Positions 23,627 to 37,600 of a stretch of DNA of 64,000 nucleotides are shown here, in pieces. The position numbers were made by a program, and so were the translations under genes. Within the stretch, counting starts at the first letter, position 1. Every line of letters starts with the position of its first letter. Under the pieces are notes generated by a model, which did no database searches, was not told the origin of the DNA, and was given only the letters and a program-made list of their open reading frames with translations. The stretch comes from Lethocerus indicus (taxonomy: Eukaryota > Arthropoda > Insecta > Hemiptera > Belostomatidae): contig JACDQD010000006.1 in assembly GCA_019843655.1 (NCBI GenBank), positions 18,618,246-18,682,245 of the forward strand, read 5' to 3'.

Positions 23627-26600
23627 AGAGCCAATGCATGTTTCTTAACCTAAATAGGAGGAAAAATCGACAAGATCTCCTTGTATCAGTATATTAGATG
23701 CGAGTACTCATTACGTCGTATACCAATAAATTCATATTTGGGACAGCCCGTGGCGAGTATAAGGACCTTACATAATACTATATTAATACATATATGTGTG
23801 TGGTGCGTATTCCTGAAATAATACTCGTCGGAGAATGAGAATACGAATAGTATATTGTCATTAATAATAACCATTGTTCATGTTCCTAAAACCTGATTGT
23901 GGCGATGTCTTAAATAATATAATTTCAATCTTATATAAATAAAACCAATATGCATTGTCCCTAAACCTTATTATAGATATACATAATAAATACCATTTTA
24001 GGGCGCACATAAGAAGTGTCGACCACAGGGAATATAGTACCGTACGATGATATACAATGGCGGCACCAAACCATTTGTATGAGTCGAATAAATCATATTA
24101 CACATATACTTATAATCTAGGACACCGAAGGAGAGCCAATGCATGTTTCTTAACCTAAATAGGAGAATAGAACGACAAGATCTCCTTGTATCAGTATATA
24201 GATGCGAGTACTCATTACGTCGTATACCAATACATTCATATTTGGGACACCATCGTGGCGTGTATAAGGACCTTACATAATAGTATATATATACATATGT
24301 GTGTGGTGCGTATTGCCTGAAATAATAATCTTCGGAGAATGAGAATACGAGTAGTATATTGTAATAAATAATAACCATTGTTCATGTTCCTAAAACCTGA
24401 TTGTGGCGATGTCTTAAATAATATAATTTCAATCTTATATAAATAAAAACCAATATGAATCGTCCCTAAACCTTATTATAGATATACATAATAAATACCT
24501 ATTTAGGGCGCACATAAGAAGTGTCGACCACAGGGAATATAGTACCGTACGATGATATACAATGGCGGCACCAAACCATTTGTATGAGTCGAATAAATCA
24601 TATTACACATATACTTATAATCTAGGACACCGAAGGAGAGCCAATGCATGTTTCTTAACCTAAATAGGAGAATAGAACGACAAGATCTCCTTGTATCAGT
24701 ATATAAGATGCGAGTACTCATTACGTCGTATACCAATACCCTTACATAATAGTATATATATACATATGTGTGTGGTGCGTATTGCCTGAAATAATAATCT
24801 TCGGAGAATGAGAATACGAGTAGTATATTGTAATAAATAATAACCATTGTTCATGTTCCTAAAACCTGATTGTGGCGATGTCTTAAATAATATAATTTCA
24901 ATCTTATATAAATAAAAACCAATATGCATCGTCCCTAAACCTTATTATAGATATACATAATAAATACCATTTTAGGGCGCACATAAGAAGTGTCGACCAC
25001 AGGGAATATAGTACCGTACGATGATATACAATGGCGGCACCAAACCATTTGTATGAGTCGAATAAATCATATTACACATATACTTATAATCTAGGACACC
25101 GAAGGAGAGCCAATGCATGTTTCTTAACCTAAATAGGAGAATAAACGACAAGATCTCCTTGTATCAGTATATTAGATGCGAGTACTCATTACGTCGTATA
25201 CCAATACATTCATATTTGGGACACCATCGTGGCGTGTATAAGGACCTTACATAATAGTATATATATACATATGTGTGTGGTGCGTATTGCCTGAAATAAT
25301 AATCTTCGGAGAATGAGAATACGAGTAGTATATTGTAATAAATAATAACCATTGTTCATGTTCCTAAAACCTGATTGTGGCGATGTCTTAAATAATATAA
25401 TTTCAATCTTATATAAATAAAAACCAATATGCATTGTCCCTAAACCTTATTATAGATATACATAATAAATACCATTTTAGGGCGCACATAAGAAGTGTCG
25501 ACCACAGGAATATAGTACCGTACGATGATATACAATGGCGGCACCAAACCATTTGTATGAGTCGAATAAATCATATTACACATATACTTATAATCTAGGA
25601 CACCGAAGGAGAGCCAATGCATGTTTCTTAACCTAAATAGGAGAATAGAACGACAAGATCTCCTTGTATCAGTATATTAGATGCGAGTACTCATTACGTC
25701 GTATACCAATACATTCATATTTGGGACACCATCGTGGCGTGTATAAGGACCTTACATAATAGTATATATATACATATGTGTGTGGTGCGTATTGCCTGAA
25801 ATAATAATCTTCGGAGAATGAGAATACGAGTAGTATATTGTAATAAATAATAACCATTGTTCATGTTCCTAAAACCTGATTGTGGCGATGTCTTAAATAA
25901 TATAATTTCAATCTTATATAAATAAAACCAATATGCATCGTCCCTAAACCTTATTATAGATATACATAATAAATACCATTTTAGGGCGCACATAAGAAGT
26001 GTCGACCACAGGGAATATAGTACCGTGCACGATGATATACAATGGCGGCACCAAACCATTTGTATGAGTCGAATAAATCATATTACACATATACTTATAA
26101 TCTAGGACACCGAAGGAGAGCCAATGCATGTTTCTTAACCTAAATAGGAGAATAGAACGACAAGATCTCCTTGTATCAGTATATAAGATGCGAGTACTCA
26201 TTACGTCGTATACCAATACATTCATATTTGGGACACCATCGTGGCGTGTATAAGGACCTTACATACTAGTATATATATACATATGTGTGTGGTGCGTATT
26301 GCCTGAAATAATAATCTTCGGAGAATGAGAATACGAGTAGTATATTGTAATAAATAATAACCATTGTTCATGTTCCTAAAACCTGATTGTGGCGATGTCT
26401 TAAATAATATAATTTCAATCTTATATAAATAAAAACCAATATGAATCGTCCCTAAACCTTATTATAGATATACATAATAAATACCATTTTAGGGCGCACA
26501 TAAGAAGTGTCGACCACAGGGAATATAGTACCGTGCGATGATATACAATGGCGGCACCAAACCATTTGTATGAGTCGAATAAATCATATTACACATATAC

Positions 26601-27890
26601 TTATAATCTAGGACACCGAAGGAGAGCCAATGCATGTTTCTTAACCTAAATAGGAGAATAGAACGACAAGATCTCCTTGTATCAGTATATAAGATGCGAG
26701 TACTCATTACGTCGTATACCAATACATTCATATTTGGGACACCATCGTGGCGTGTATAAGGACCTTACATAATAGTATATATATACATATGTGTGTGGTG
26801 CGTATTGCCTGAAATAATAATCTTCGGAGAATGAGAATACGAGTAGTATATTGTAATAAATAATAACCATTGTTCATGTTCCTAAAACCTGATTGTGGCG
26901 ATGTCTTAAATAATATAATTTCAATCTTATATAAATAAAAACCAATATGCATCGTCCCTAAACCTTATTATAGATATACATAATAAATACCATTTTAGGG
27001 CGCACATAAGAAGTGTCGACCACAGGGAATATAGTACCGTGCGATGATATACAATGGCGGCACCAAACCATTTGTATGAGTCGAATAAATCATATTACAC
27101 ATATACTTATAATCTAGGACACCGAAGGAGGGCCAATGCATGTTTCTTAACCTAAATAGGAGAATAAAACGACAAGATCTCCTTGTATCAGTATATAAGA
27201 TGCGAGTACTCATTACGTCGTATACCAATACATTCATATTTGGGACACCATCGTGGCGTGTATAAGGACCTTACATAATAGTATATATATACATATGTGT
27301 GTGGTGCGTTTTGCCTGAAATAATAATCTTCGGAGAATGAGAATACGAGTAGTATATTGTAATAAATAATAACCATTGTTCATGTTCCTAAAACCTGATT
27401 GTGGCGATGTCTTAAATAATATAATTTCAATCTTATATAAATAAAAACCAATATGAATCGTCCCTAAACCTTATTATAGATATACATAATAAATACCTAT
27501 TTAGGGCGCACATAAGAAGTGACGACCACAGGGAATATAGTACCGTGCGATGATATACAATGGCGGCACCAAACCATTTGTATGAGTCGAATAAATCATA
27601 TTACACATATACTTATAATCTAGGACACCGAAGGAGAGCCAATGCATGTTTCTTAACCTAAATAGGAGAATAGAACGACAAGATCTCCTTGTATCAGTAT
27701 ATAAGATGCGAGTACTCATTACGTCGTATACCAATACATTCATATTTGGGACACCATCGTGGCGTGTATAAGGACCTTACATAATAGTATATATATACAT
27801 ATGTGTGTGTTGCGTATTGCATGAAATAATAATCTTCGGAGAATGAGAATACGAATAGTATATTGTTATAAATAATAACCATTGTTTATG
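23627..27890 (+). repeat. U array block
   Basis: About 8.4 units, the first A'. The unit near 24,739 carries the 37-bp deletion seen at 5.8 kb, here without a neighbouring P. Confidence 0.9.
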
Positions 27891-28734
27891 TTTCAGATAA
27901 TGGCGATATTATAAGTTTAAATTCCCTCACCCCTTTCATAAGGAACTGGAAATTTTGGGTTATGTTAGGTTAGGCAAACACACACAAACACACACACACA
28001 CACACACACCCAAACCCACGGCACTTATCCGGGACGTACGGGGACTACTCAGCTGCCCTTTCTGAGGACGCGGTTTTCCCACACGGTACCATCCGGTGGC
28101 CGGGGCCTTGACTCAGCTGACCTTGCGGACGCTGATCAGAAGCCGACGGCACTTATCCGGGACGTACGGGGACTACTCAGCTGCCCTTTCGAGGACGCGG
28201 TTTTCCCACACGGTACCATCCGGTGGCTGGGGCCTCGACTCAGCTGACCTTGCGTACCCGGTTCATACATTTATTCCTAAATCAAATTGTGCACAACTAA
28301 TCTACGGTATTCCAACCACTCGAGGACCACAAAAAAGGTATTTTTAAAAAAGTGACAAGTAAAACTACACTTATAACTACACCGAGTTCGTGTACACATA
28401 TGAAAAATGCGAAAAATAATTAAAATTATAACTATAGTAGTTGTGTGCGAACACTACATGACCATGCACCATGCGAACAGAACCATGCACCATGCGAACA
28501 GAACCATGCACCATGCTTTGTGTATGTGTGGGTGTAGTAAAAATGAGCTAGGGCCGTGGGGGCGCTAATCCCCATACGCCAGTACACCTCTAGCGTCCCT
28601 TGCGGTATATTACATTGCAACCTGTTACATAATTAACAAACTTGTGTCGTTGGACCCACGTTTATACCCAAAATAGAGGACAAGATAATCTCTTTGTCTG
28701 GCTCCTACCTCACGGAGACCCGGCCGGCATGAGA
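27891..28734 (+). repeat. P insert, complete
   Basis: A complete copy with a short CA tract. It is the first P of a tandem pair that repeats about 3.05 kb further on, at 30.94 kb. Confidence 0.88.
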
Positions 28735-30940
28735 GAGCCAATGCATGTTTCTTAACCTAAATAGGAGGAAAAATCGACAAGATCTCCTTGTGTCAGTATA
28801 TTAGATGCGAGTACTCATTACGTCGTATACCAATAAATTCATATTTGGGACAGCCCGGTGGCGAGTATAAGGACCTTACATAATACTATATTAATACATA
28901 TATGTGTGTGGTGCGTATTCCTGAAATAATACTCGTCGGAGAATGAGAATACGAATAGTATATTGTCATTAATAATAACCATTGTTCATGTTCCTAAAAC
29001 CTGATTGTGGCGATGTCTTAAATAATATAATTTCAATCTTATATAAATAAAACCAATATGCATTGTCCCTAAACCTTATTATAGATATACATAATAAATA
29101 CCATTTTAGGGCGCACATAAGAAGTGTCGACCACAGGGAATATAGTACCGTACGATGATATACAATGGCGGCACCAAACCATTTGTATGAGTCGAATAAA
29201 TCATATTACACATATACTTATAATCTAGGACACCGAAGGAGAGCCAATGCATGTTTCTTAACCTAAATAGGAGAATAGAACGACAAGATCTCCTTGTATC
29301 AGTGTATAAGATGCGAGTACTCATTACGTCGTATACCAATACATTCATATTTGGGACACCATCGTGGCGTGTATAAGGACCTTACATACTAGTATATATA
29401 TACATATGTGTGTGGTGCGTATTGCCTGAAATAATAATCTTCGGAGAATGAGAATACGAGTAGTATATTGTAATAAATAATAACCATTGTTCATGTTCCT
29501 AAAACCTGATTGTGGCGATGTCTTAAATAATATAATTTCAATCTTATATAAATAAAAACCAATATGAATCGTCCCTAAACCTTATTATAGATATACATAA
29601 TAAATACCTATTTAGGGCGCACATAAGAAGTGACGACCACAGGGAATATAGTACCGTGCGATGATATACAATGGCGGCACCAAACCATTTGTATGAGTCG
29701 AATAAATCATATTACACATATACTTATAATCTAGGACACCGAAGGAGAGCCAATGCATGTTTCTTAACCTAAATAGGAGAATAGAACGACAAGATCTCCT
29801 TGTATCAGTATATAAGATGCGAGTACTCATTACGTCGTATACCAATACCCTTACATAATAGTATATATATACATATGTGTGTGGTGCGTATTGCCTGAAA
29901 TAATAATCTTCGGAGAATGAGAATACGAGTAGTATATTGTAATAAATAATAACCATTGTTCATGTTCCTAAAACCTGATAGTGGCGATGTCTTAAATAAT
30001 ATAATTTTAATCTTATATAAATAAAAACCAATATGCATCGTCCCTAAACCTTATTATAGATATACATAATAAATACCATTTTAGGGCGCACATAAGAAGT
30101 GTCGACCACAGGGAATATAGTACCGTACGATGATATACAATGGCGGCACCAAACCATTTGTATGAGTCGAATAAATCATATTACACATATACTTATAATC
30201 TAGGACACCGAAGGAGAGCCAATGCATGTTTCTTAACCTAAATAGGAGAATAGAACGACAAGATCTCCTTGTATCAGTGTATAAGATGCGAGTACTCATT
30301 ACGTCGTATACCAATACATTCATATTTGGGACACCATCGTGGCGTGTATAAGGACCTTACATAATAGTATATATATACATATGTGTGTGGTGCGTATTGC
30401 CTGAAATAATAATTTTCGGAGAATGAGAATACGAGTAGTATATTGTAATAAATAATAACCATTGTTCATGTTCCTAAAACCTGATTGTGGCGATGTCTTA
30501 AATAATATAATTTCAATCTTATATAAATAAAAACTAATATGAATCGTCCCTAAACCTTATTATAGATATACATAATAAATACCATTTTAGGGCGCACATA
30601 AGAAGTGTCGACCACAGGGAATATAGTACCGTACGATGATATACAATGGCGGCACCAAACCATTTGTATGAGTCGAATAAATCATATTACACATATACTT
30701 ATAATCTAGGACACCGAAGGAGAGCCAATGCATGTTTCTTAACCTAAATAGGAGAATAGAACGACAAGATCTCCTTGTATCAGTATATAAGATGCGAGTA
30801 CTCATTACGTCGTATACCAATACCCTTACATAATAGTATATATATACATATGTGTGTGTTGCGTATTGCATGAAATAATAATCTTCGGAGAATGAGAATA
30901 CGAATAGTATATTGTTATAAATAATAACCATTGTTTATGT
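28735..30940 (+). repeat. U array block inside a 3.05-kb duplication
   Basis: About 4.4 units: A' first, then A units, with the 37-bp deletion at about 29,848 and again at about 30,823 just before the next P. A TATCAGTGTATAAGATGCG variant at about 29,296 recurs at the matching place in the next block (about 32,376). Confidence 0.9.
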
Positions 30941-31033
30941 TTCAGATAATGGCGATATTATAAGTTTAAATTCCCTCACCCCTTTCATAAGGAACTGGAA
31001 ATTTTGGGTTATGTTAGGTTAGGCAAACACACA

Positions 31034-31064
<31 letters not shown>

Positions 31065-31811
31065 CCAAACCCACGGCACTTATCCGGGACGTACGGGGAC
31101 TACTCAGCTGCCCTTTCTGAGGACGCGGTTTTCCCACACGGTACCATCCGGTGGCCGGGGCCTTGACTCAGCTGACCTTGCGGACGCTGATCAGAAGCCG
31201 ACGGCACTTATCCGGGACGTACGGGGACTACTCAGCTGCCCTTTCTGAGGACGCGGTTTTCCCACACGGTACCATCCGGTGGCTGGGGCCTCGACTCAGC
31301 TGACCTTGCGTACCCGGTTCATACATTTATTCCTAAATCAAATTGTGCACAACTAATCTACGGTATTCCAACCACTCGAGGACCACAAAAAAGGTATTTT
31401 TAAAAAAGTGACAAGTAAAACTACACTTATAACTACACCGAGTTCGTGTACACATATGAAAAATGCGAAAAATAATTAAAATTATAACTATAGTAGTTGT
31501 GTGCGAACACTACATGACCATGCACCATGCGAACAGAACCATGCACCATGCGAACAGAACCATGCACCATGCGAACAGAACCATGCACCATGCTTTGTGT
31601 ATGTGTGGGTGTAGTAAAAATGAGCTAGGGCCGTGGGGGCGCTAATCCCCATACGCCAGTACACCTCTAGCGTCCCTTGCGGTATATTACATTGCAACCT
31701 GTTACATAATTAACAAACTTGTGTCGTTGGACCCACGTTTATACCCAAAATAGAGGACAAGATAATCTCTTTGTCTGGCTCCTACCTCACGGAGACCCGG
31801 CCGGCATGAGA
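30941..31811 (+). repeat. P insert, complete, with an extra minisatellite copy
   Basis: As the reference P, but with three full 21-bp repeats plus a partial (from 31517) instead of two plus a partial. The 52.4-kb copy in the other arm shares this count. Confidence 0.88.
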
Positions 31812-34800
31812 GAGCCAATGCATGTTTCTTAACCTAAATAGGAGGAAAAATCGACAAGATCTCCTTGTGTCAGTATATTAGATGCGAGTACTCATTACGT
31901 CGTATACCAATAAATTCATATTTGGGACAGCCCGGTGGCGAGTATAAGGACCTTACATAATACTATATTAATACATATATGTGTGTGGTGCGTATTCCCT
32001 GAAATAATACTCGTCGGAGAATGAGAATACGAATAGTATATTGTCATTAATAATAACCATTGTTCATGTTCCTAAAACCTGATTGTGGCGATGTCTTAAA
32101 TAATATAATTTCAATCTTATATAAATAAAAACCAATATGCATTGTCCCTAAACCTTATTATAGATATACATAATAAATACCATTTTAGGGCGCACATAAG
32201 AAGTGTCGACCACAGGGAATATAGTACCGTACGATGATATACAATGGCGGCACCAAACCATTTGTATGAGTCGAATAAATCATATTACACATATACTTAT
32301 AATCTAGGACACCGAAGGAGAGCCAATGCATGTTTCTTAACCTAAATAGGAGAATAGAACGACAAGATCTCCTTGTATCAGTGTATAAGATGCGAGTACT
32401 CATTACGTCGTATACCAATACATTCATATTTGGGACACCATCGTGGCGTGTATAAGGACCTTACATACTAGTATATATATACATATGTGTGTGGTGCGTA
32501 TTGCCTGAAATAATAATCTTCGGAGAATGAGAATACGAGTAGTATATTGTAATAAATAATAACCATTGTTCATGTTCCTAAAACCTGATTGTGGCGATGT
32601 CTTAAATAATATAATTTCAATCTTATATAAATAAAAACCAATATGAATCGTCCCTAAACCTTATTATAGATATACATAATAAATACCTATTTAGGGCGCA
32701 CATAAGAAGTGACGACCACAGGGAATATAGTACCGTGCGATGATATACAATGGCGGCACCAAACCATTTGTATGAGTCGAATAAATCATATTACACATAT
32801 ACTTATAATCTAGGACACCGAAGGAGAGCCAATGCATGTTTCTTAACCTAAATAGGAGAATAGAACGACAAGATCTCCTTGTATCAGTATATAAGATGCG
32901 AGTACTCATTACGTCGTATACCAATACCCTTACATAATAGTATATATATACATATGTGTGTGGTGCGTATTGCCTGAAATAATAATTTTCGGAGAATGAG
33001 AATACGAGTAGTATATTGTAATAAATAGTAACCATTGTTCATGTTCCTAAAACCTGATAGTGGCGATGTCTTAAATAATATAATTTTAATCTTATATAAA
33101 TAAAAACCAATATGCATCGTCCCTAAACCTTATTATAGATATACATAATAAATACCATTTTAGGGCGCACATAAGAAGTGTCGACCACAGGGAATATAGT
33201 ACCGTACGATGATATACAATGGCGGCACCAAACCATTTGTATGAGTCGAATAAATCATATTACACATATACTTATAATCTAGGACACCGAAGGAGGGCCA
33301 ATGCATGTCTCTTAACCTAAATAGGAGAACAAAACGACAAGATCTCCTTGTATCAGTATATAAGATGCGAGTACTCATTACGTCGTATACCAATACATTT
33401 ATATTTGGGACACCATCGTGGCGTGAATAAGGACCTTACATAATAGTATATATATACATATGTGTGTGGTGCGTTTTGCCTGAAATAATAATCTTCGGAG
33501 AATGAGAATACGAGTAGTATATTGTAATAAATAATAACCATTGTTCATGTTCCTAAAACCTGATAGTGGCGATATCTCAAATAATATAATTTTAATCTTA
33601 TATAAATAAAAACCAGTATGCATCGTCCCTAAACCTTATTATAGATATACATAATAAATACCATTTTAGGGCGCACATAAGAAGTGTTGACCACAGGGAA
33701 TATAGTACCGTACGATGATATACAATGGCGGCACCAAACCATTTGTATGAGTCGAATAAATCATATTACACATATACTTATAATCTAGGACACCGAAGGA
33801 GAGCCAATGCATGTTTCTTAACCTAAATAGGAGAATAGAACGACAAGATCTCCTTGTATCAGTATATAAGATGCGAGTACTCATTACGTCGTATACCAAT
33901 ACATTCATATTTGGGACACCATCGTGGCGTGTATAAGGACCTTACATAATAGTATATATATACATATGTGTGTGGTGCGTATTGCCTGAAATAATAATCT
34001 TCGGAGAATGAGAATACGAGTAGTATATTGTAATAAATAATAACCATTGTTCATGTTCCTAAAACCTGATTGTGGCGATGTCTTAAATAATATAATTTCA
34101 ATCTTATATAAATAAAAACCAATATGAATCGTCCCTAAACCTTATTATAGATATACATAATAAATACCTATTTAGGGCGCACATAAGAAGTGACGACCAC
34201 AGGGAATATAGTACCGTGCGATGATATACAATGGCGGCACCAAACCATTTGTATGAGTCGAATAAATCATATTACACATATACTTATAATCTAGGACACC
34301 GAAGGAGAGCCAATGCATGTTTCTTAACCTAAATAGGAGAATAGAACGACAAGATCTCCTTGTATCAGTATATTAGATGCGAGTACTCATTACGTCGTAT
34401 ACCAATACATTCATATTTGGGACACCATCGTGGCGTGTATAAGGACCTTACATAATAGTATATATATACATATGTGTGTGGTGCGTATTGCCTGAAATAA
34501 TAATTTTCGGAGAATGAGAATACGAGTAGTATATTGTAATAAATAATAACCATTGTTCATGTTCCTAAAACCTGATTGTGGCGATGTCTTAAATAATATA
34601 ATTTCAATCTTATATAAATAAAACCAATATGCATCGTCCCTAAACCTTATTATAGATATACATAATAAATACCATTTTAGGGCGCACATAAGAAGTGTCG
34701 ACCACAGGAATATAGTACCGTGCGATGATATACAATGGCGGCACCAAACCATTTGTATGAGTCGAATAAATCATATTACACATATACTTATAATCTAGGA

Positions 34801-37600
34801 CACCGAAGGAGGGCCAATGCATGTTTCTTAACCTAAATAGGAGAATAAACGACAAGATCTCCTTGTATCAGTATATAAGATGCGAGTACTCATTACGTCG
34901 TATACCAATACATTCATATTTGGGACACCATCGTGGCGTGTATAAGGACCTTACATAATAGTATATATATACCGTATTGCCTGAAATAATGGAGAATGAG
35001 AATACCCATTGTTGCGTATTGCCTGAAATAATAATCTTCGGAGAATGAGAATACGAGTAGTATATTGTAATAAATAATAACCATTGTTCATGTTCCTAAA
35101 ACCTGATTGTGGCGATGTCTTAAATAATATAATTTCAATCTTATATAAATAAAACCAATATGCATCGTCCCTAAACCTTATTATAGATATACATAATAAA
35201 TACCATTTTAGGGCGCACATAAGAAGTGTCGACCACAGGGAATATAGTACCGTACGATGATATACAATGGCGGCACCAAACCATTTGTATGAGTCGAATA
35301 AATCATATTACACATATACTTATAATCTAGGACACCGAAGGAGAGCCAATGCATGTTTCTTAACCTAAATAGGAGAATAAACGACAAGATCTCCTTGTAT
35401 CAGTATATAAGATGCGAGTACTCATTACGTCGTATACCAATACATTCATATTTGGGACACCATCGTGGCGTGTATAAGGACCTTACATAATAGTATATAT
35501 ATACATATGTGTGTGGTGCGTATTGCCTGAAATAATAATCTTCGGAGAATGAGAATACGAGTAGTATATTGTAATAAATAATAACCATTGTTCATGTTCC
35601 TAAAACCTGATTGTGGCGATGTCTTAAATAATATAATTTCAATCTTATATAAATAAAACCAATATGCATCGTCCCTAAACCTTATTATAGATATACATAA
35701 TAAATACCATTTTAGGGCGCACATAAGAAGTGTCGACCACAGGGAATATAGTACCGTACGATGATATACAATGGCGGCACCAAACCATTTGTATGAGTCG
35801 AATAAATCATATTACACATATACTTATAATCTAGGACACCGAAGGAGAGCCAATGCATGTTTCTTAACCTAAATAGGAGAATAGAACGACAAGATCTCCT
35901 TGTATCAGTATATAAGATGCGAGTACTCATTACGTCGTATACCAATACATTCATATTTGGGACACCATCGTGGCGTGTATAAGGACCTTACATAATAGTA
36001 TATATATACATATGTGTGTGGTGCGTATTGCCTGAAATAATAATCTTCGGAGAATGAGAATACGAGTAGTATATTGTAATAAATAATAACCATTGTTCAT
36101 GTTCCTAAAACCTGATTGTGGCGATGTCTTAAATAATATAATTTCAATCTTATATAAATAAAAACCAATATGCATTGTCCCTAAACCTTATTATAGATAT
36201 ACATAATAAATACCATTTTAGGGCGCACATAAGAAGTGTCGACCACAGGGAATATAGTACCGTACGATGATATACAATGGCGGCACCAAACCATTTGTAT
36301 GAGTCGAATAAATCATATTACACATATACTTATAATCTAGGACACCGAAGGAGAGCCAATGCATGTTTCTTAACCTAAATAGGAGAATAGAACGACAAGA
36401 TCTCCTTGTATCAGTATATTAGATGCGAGTACTCATTACGTCGTATACCAATAAATTCATATTTGGGACAGCCCGTGGCGAGTATAAGGACCTTACATAA
36501 TACTATATTAATACATATATGTGTGTGGTGCGTATTCCCTGAAATAATACTCGTCGGAGAATGAGAATACGAATAGTATATTGTCATTAATAATAACCAT
36601 TGTTCATGTTCCTAAAACCTGATTGTGGCGATGTCTTAAATAATATAATTTCAATCTTATATAAATAAAAACCAATATGCATTGTCCCTAAACCTTATTA
36701 TAGATATACATAATAAATACCATTTTAGGGCGCACATAAGAAGTGTCGACCACAGGGAATATAGTACCGTACGATGATATACAATGGCGGCACCAAACCA
36801 TTTGTATGAGTCGAATAAATCATATTACACATATACTTATAATCTAGGACACCGAAGGAGAGCCAATGCATGTTTCTTAACCTAAATAGGAGAATAGAAC
36901 GACAAGATCTCCTTGTATCAGTGTATAAGATGCGAGTACTCATTACGTCGTATACCAATACATTCATATTTGGGACACCATCGTGGCGTGTATAAGGACC
37001 TTACATAATAGTATATATATACATATGTGTGTGGTGCGTTTTCCCTGAAATAATAATCTTCGGAGAATGAGAATACGAGTAGTATATTGTAATAAATAAT
37101 AACCATTGTTCATGTTCCTAAAACCTGATTGTGGCGATGTCTTAAATAATATAATTTCAATCTTATATAAATAAAACCAATATGAATCGTACCTAAACCT
37201 TATTATAGATATACATAATAAATACCATTTTAGGGCGCACATAAGAAGTGTCGACCACAGGAATATAGTACTGCGTACGATGATATACAATGGCGGCACC
37301 AAACCATTTGTATGAGTCGAATAAATCATATTACACATATACTTATAATCTAGGACACCGAAGGAGAGCCAATGCATGTTTCTTAACCTAAATAGGAGAA
37401 TAAAACGACAAGATCTCCTTGTATCAGTATATAAGATGCGAGTACTCATTACGTCGTATACCAATACATTTATATTTGGGACACCATCGTATGTATAAGG
37501 ACCTTACATAATAGTATATATATACATATGTGTGTGGTGCGTATTGCCTGAAATAATAATCTTCGGAGAATGAGAATACGAGTAGTATATTGTAATAAAT
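31812..37600 (+). repeat. U array block
   Basis: About 11 units. The first two match the block at 28.7-29.9 kb, including the 37-bp deletion at about 32,927. Near 33.6 kb is the private-variant unit also found at 18.5 kb. Near 34,971-35,020 a piece of U (CGTATTGCCTGAAATAAT) is locally duplicated. At about 36,450-36,590 a full A' unit occurs without a P before it. Confidence 0.9.

Noticed and set aside
36964..37464. 166-residue open frame on the minus strand
   Set aside because: It is only U read through where small indels happen to keep a frame open; neighbouring units do not keep it.
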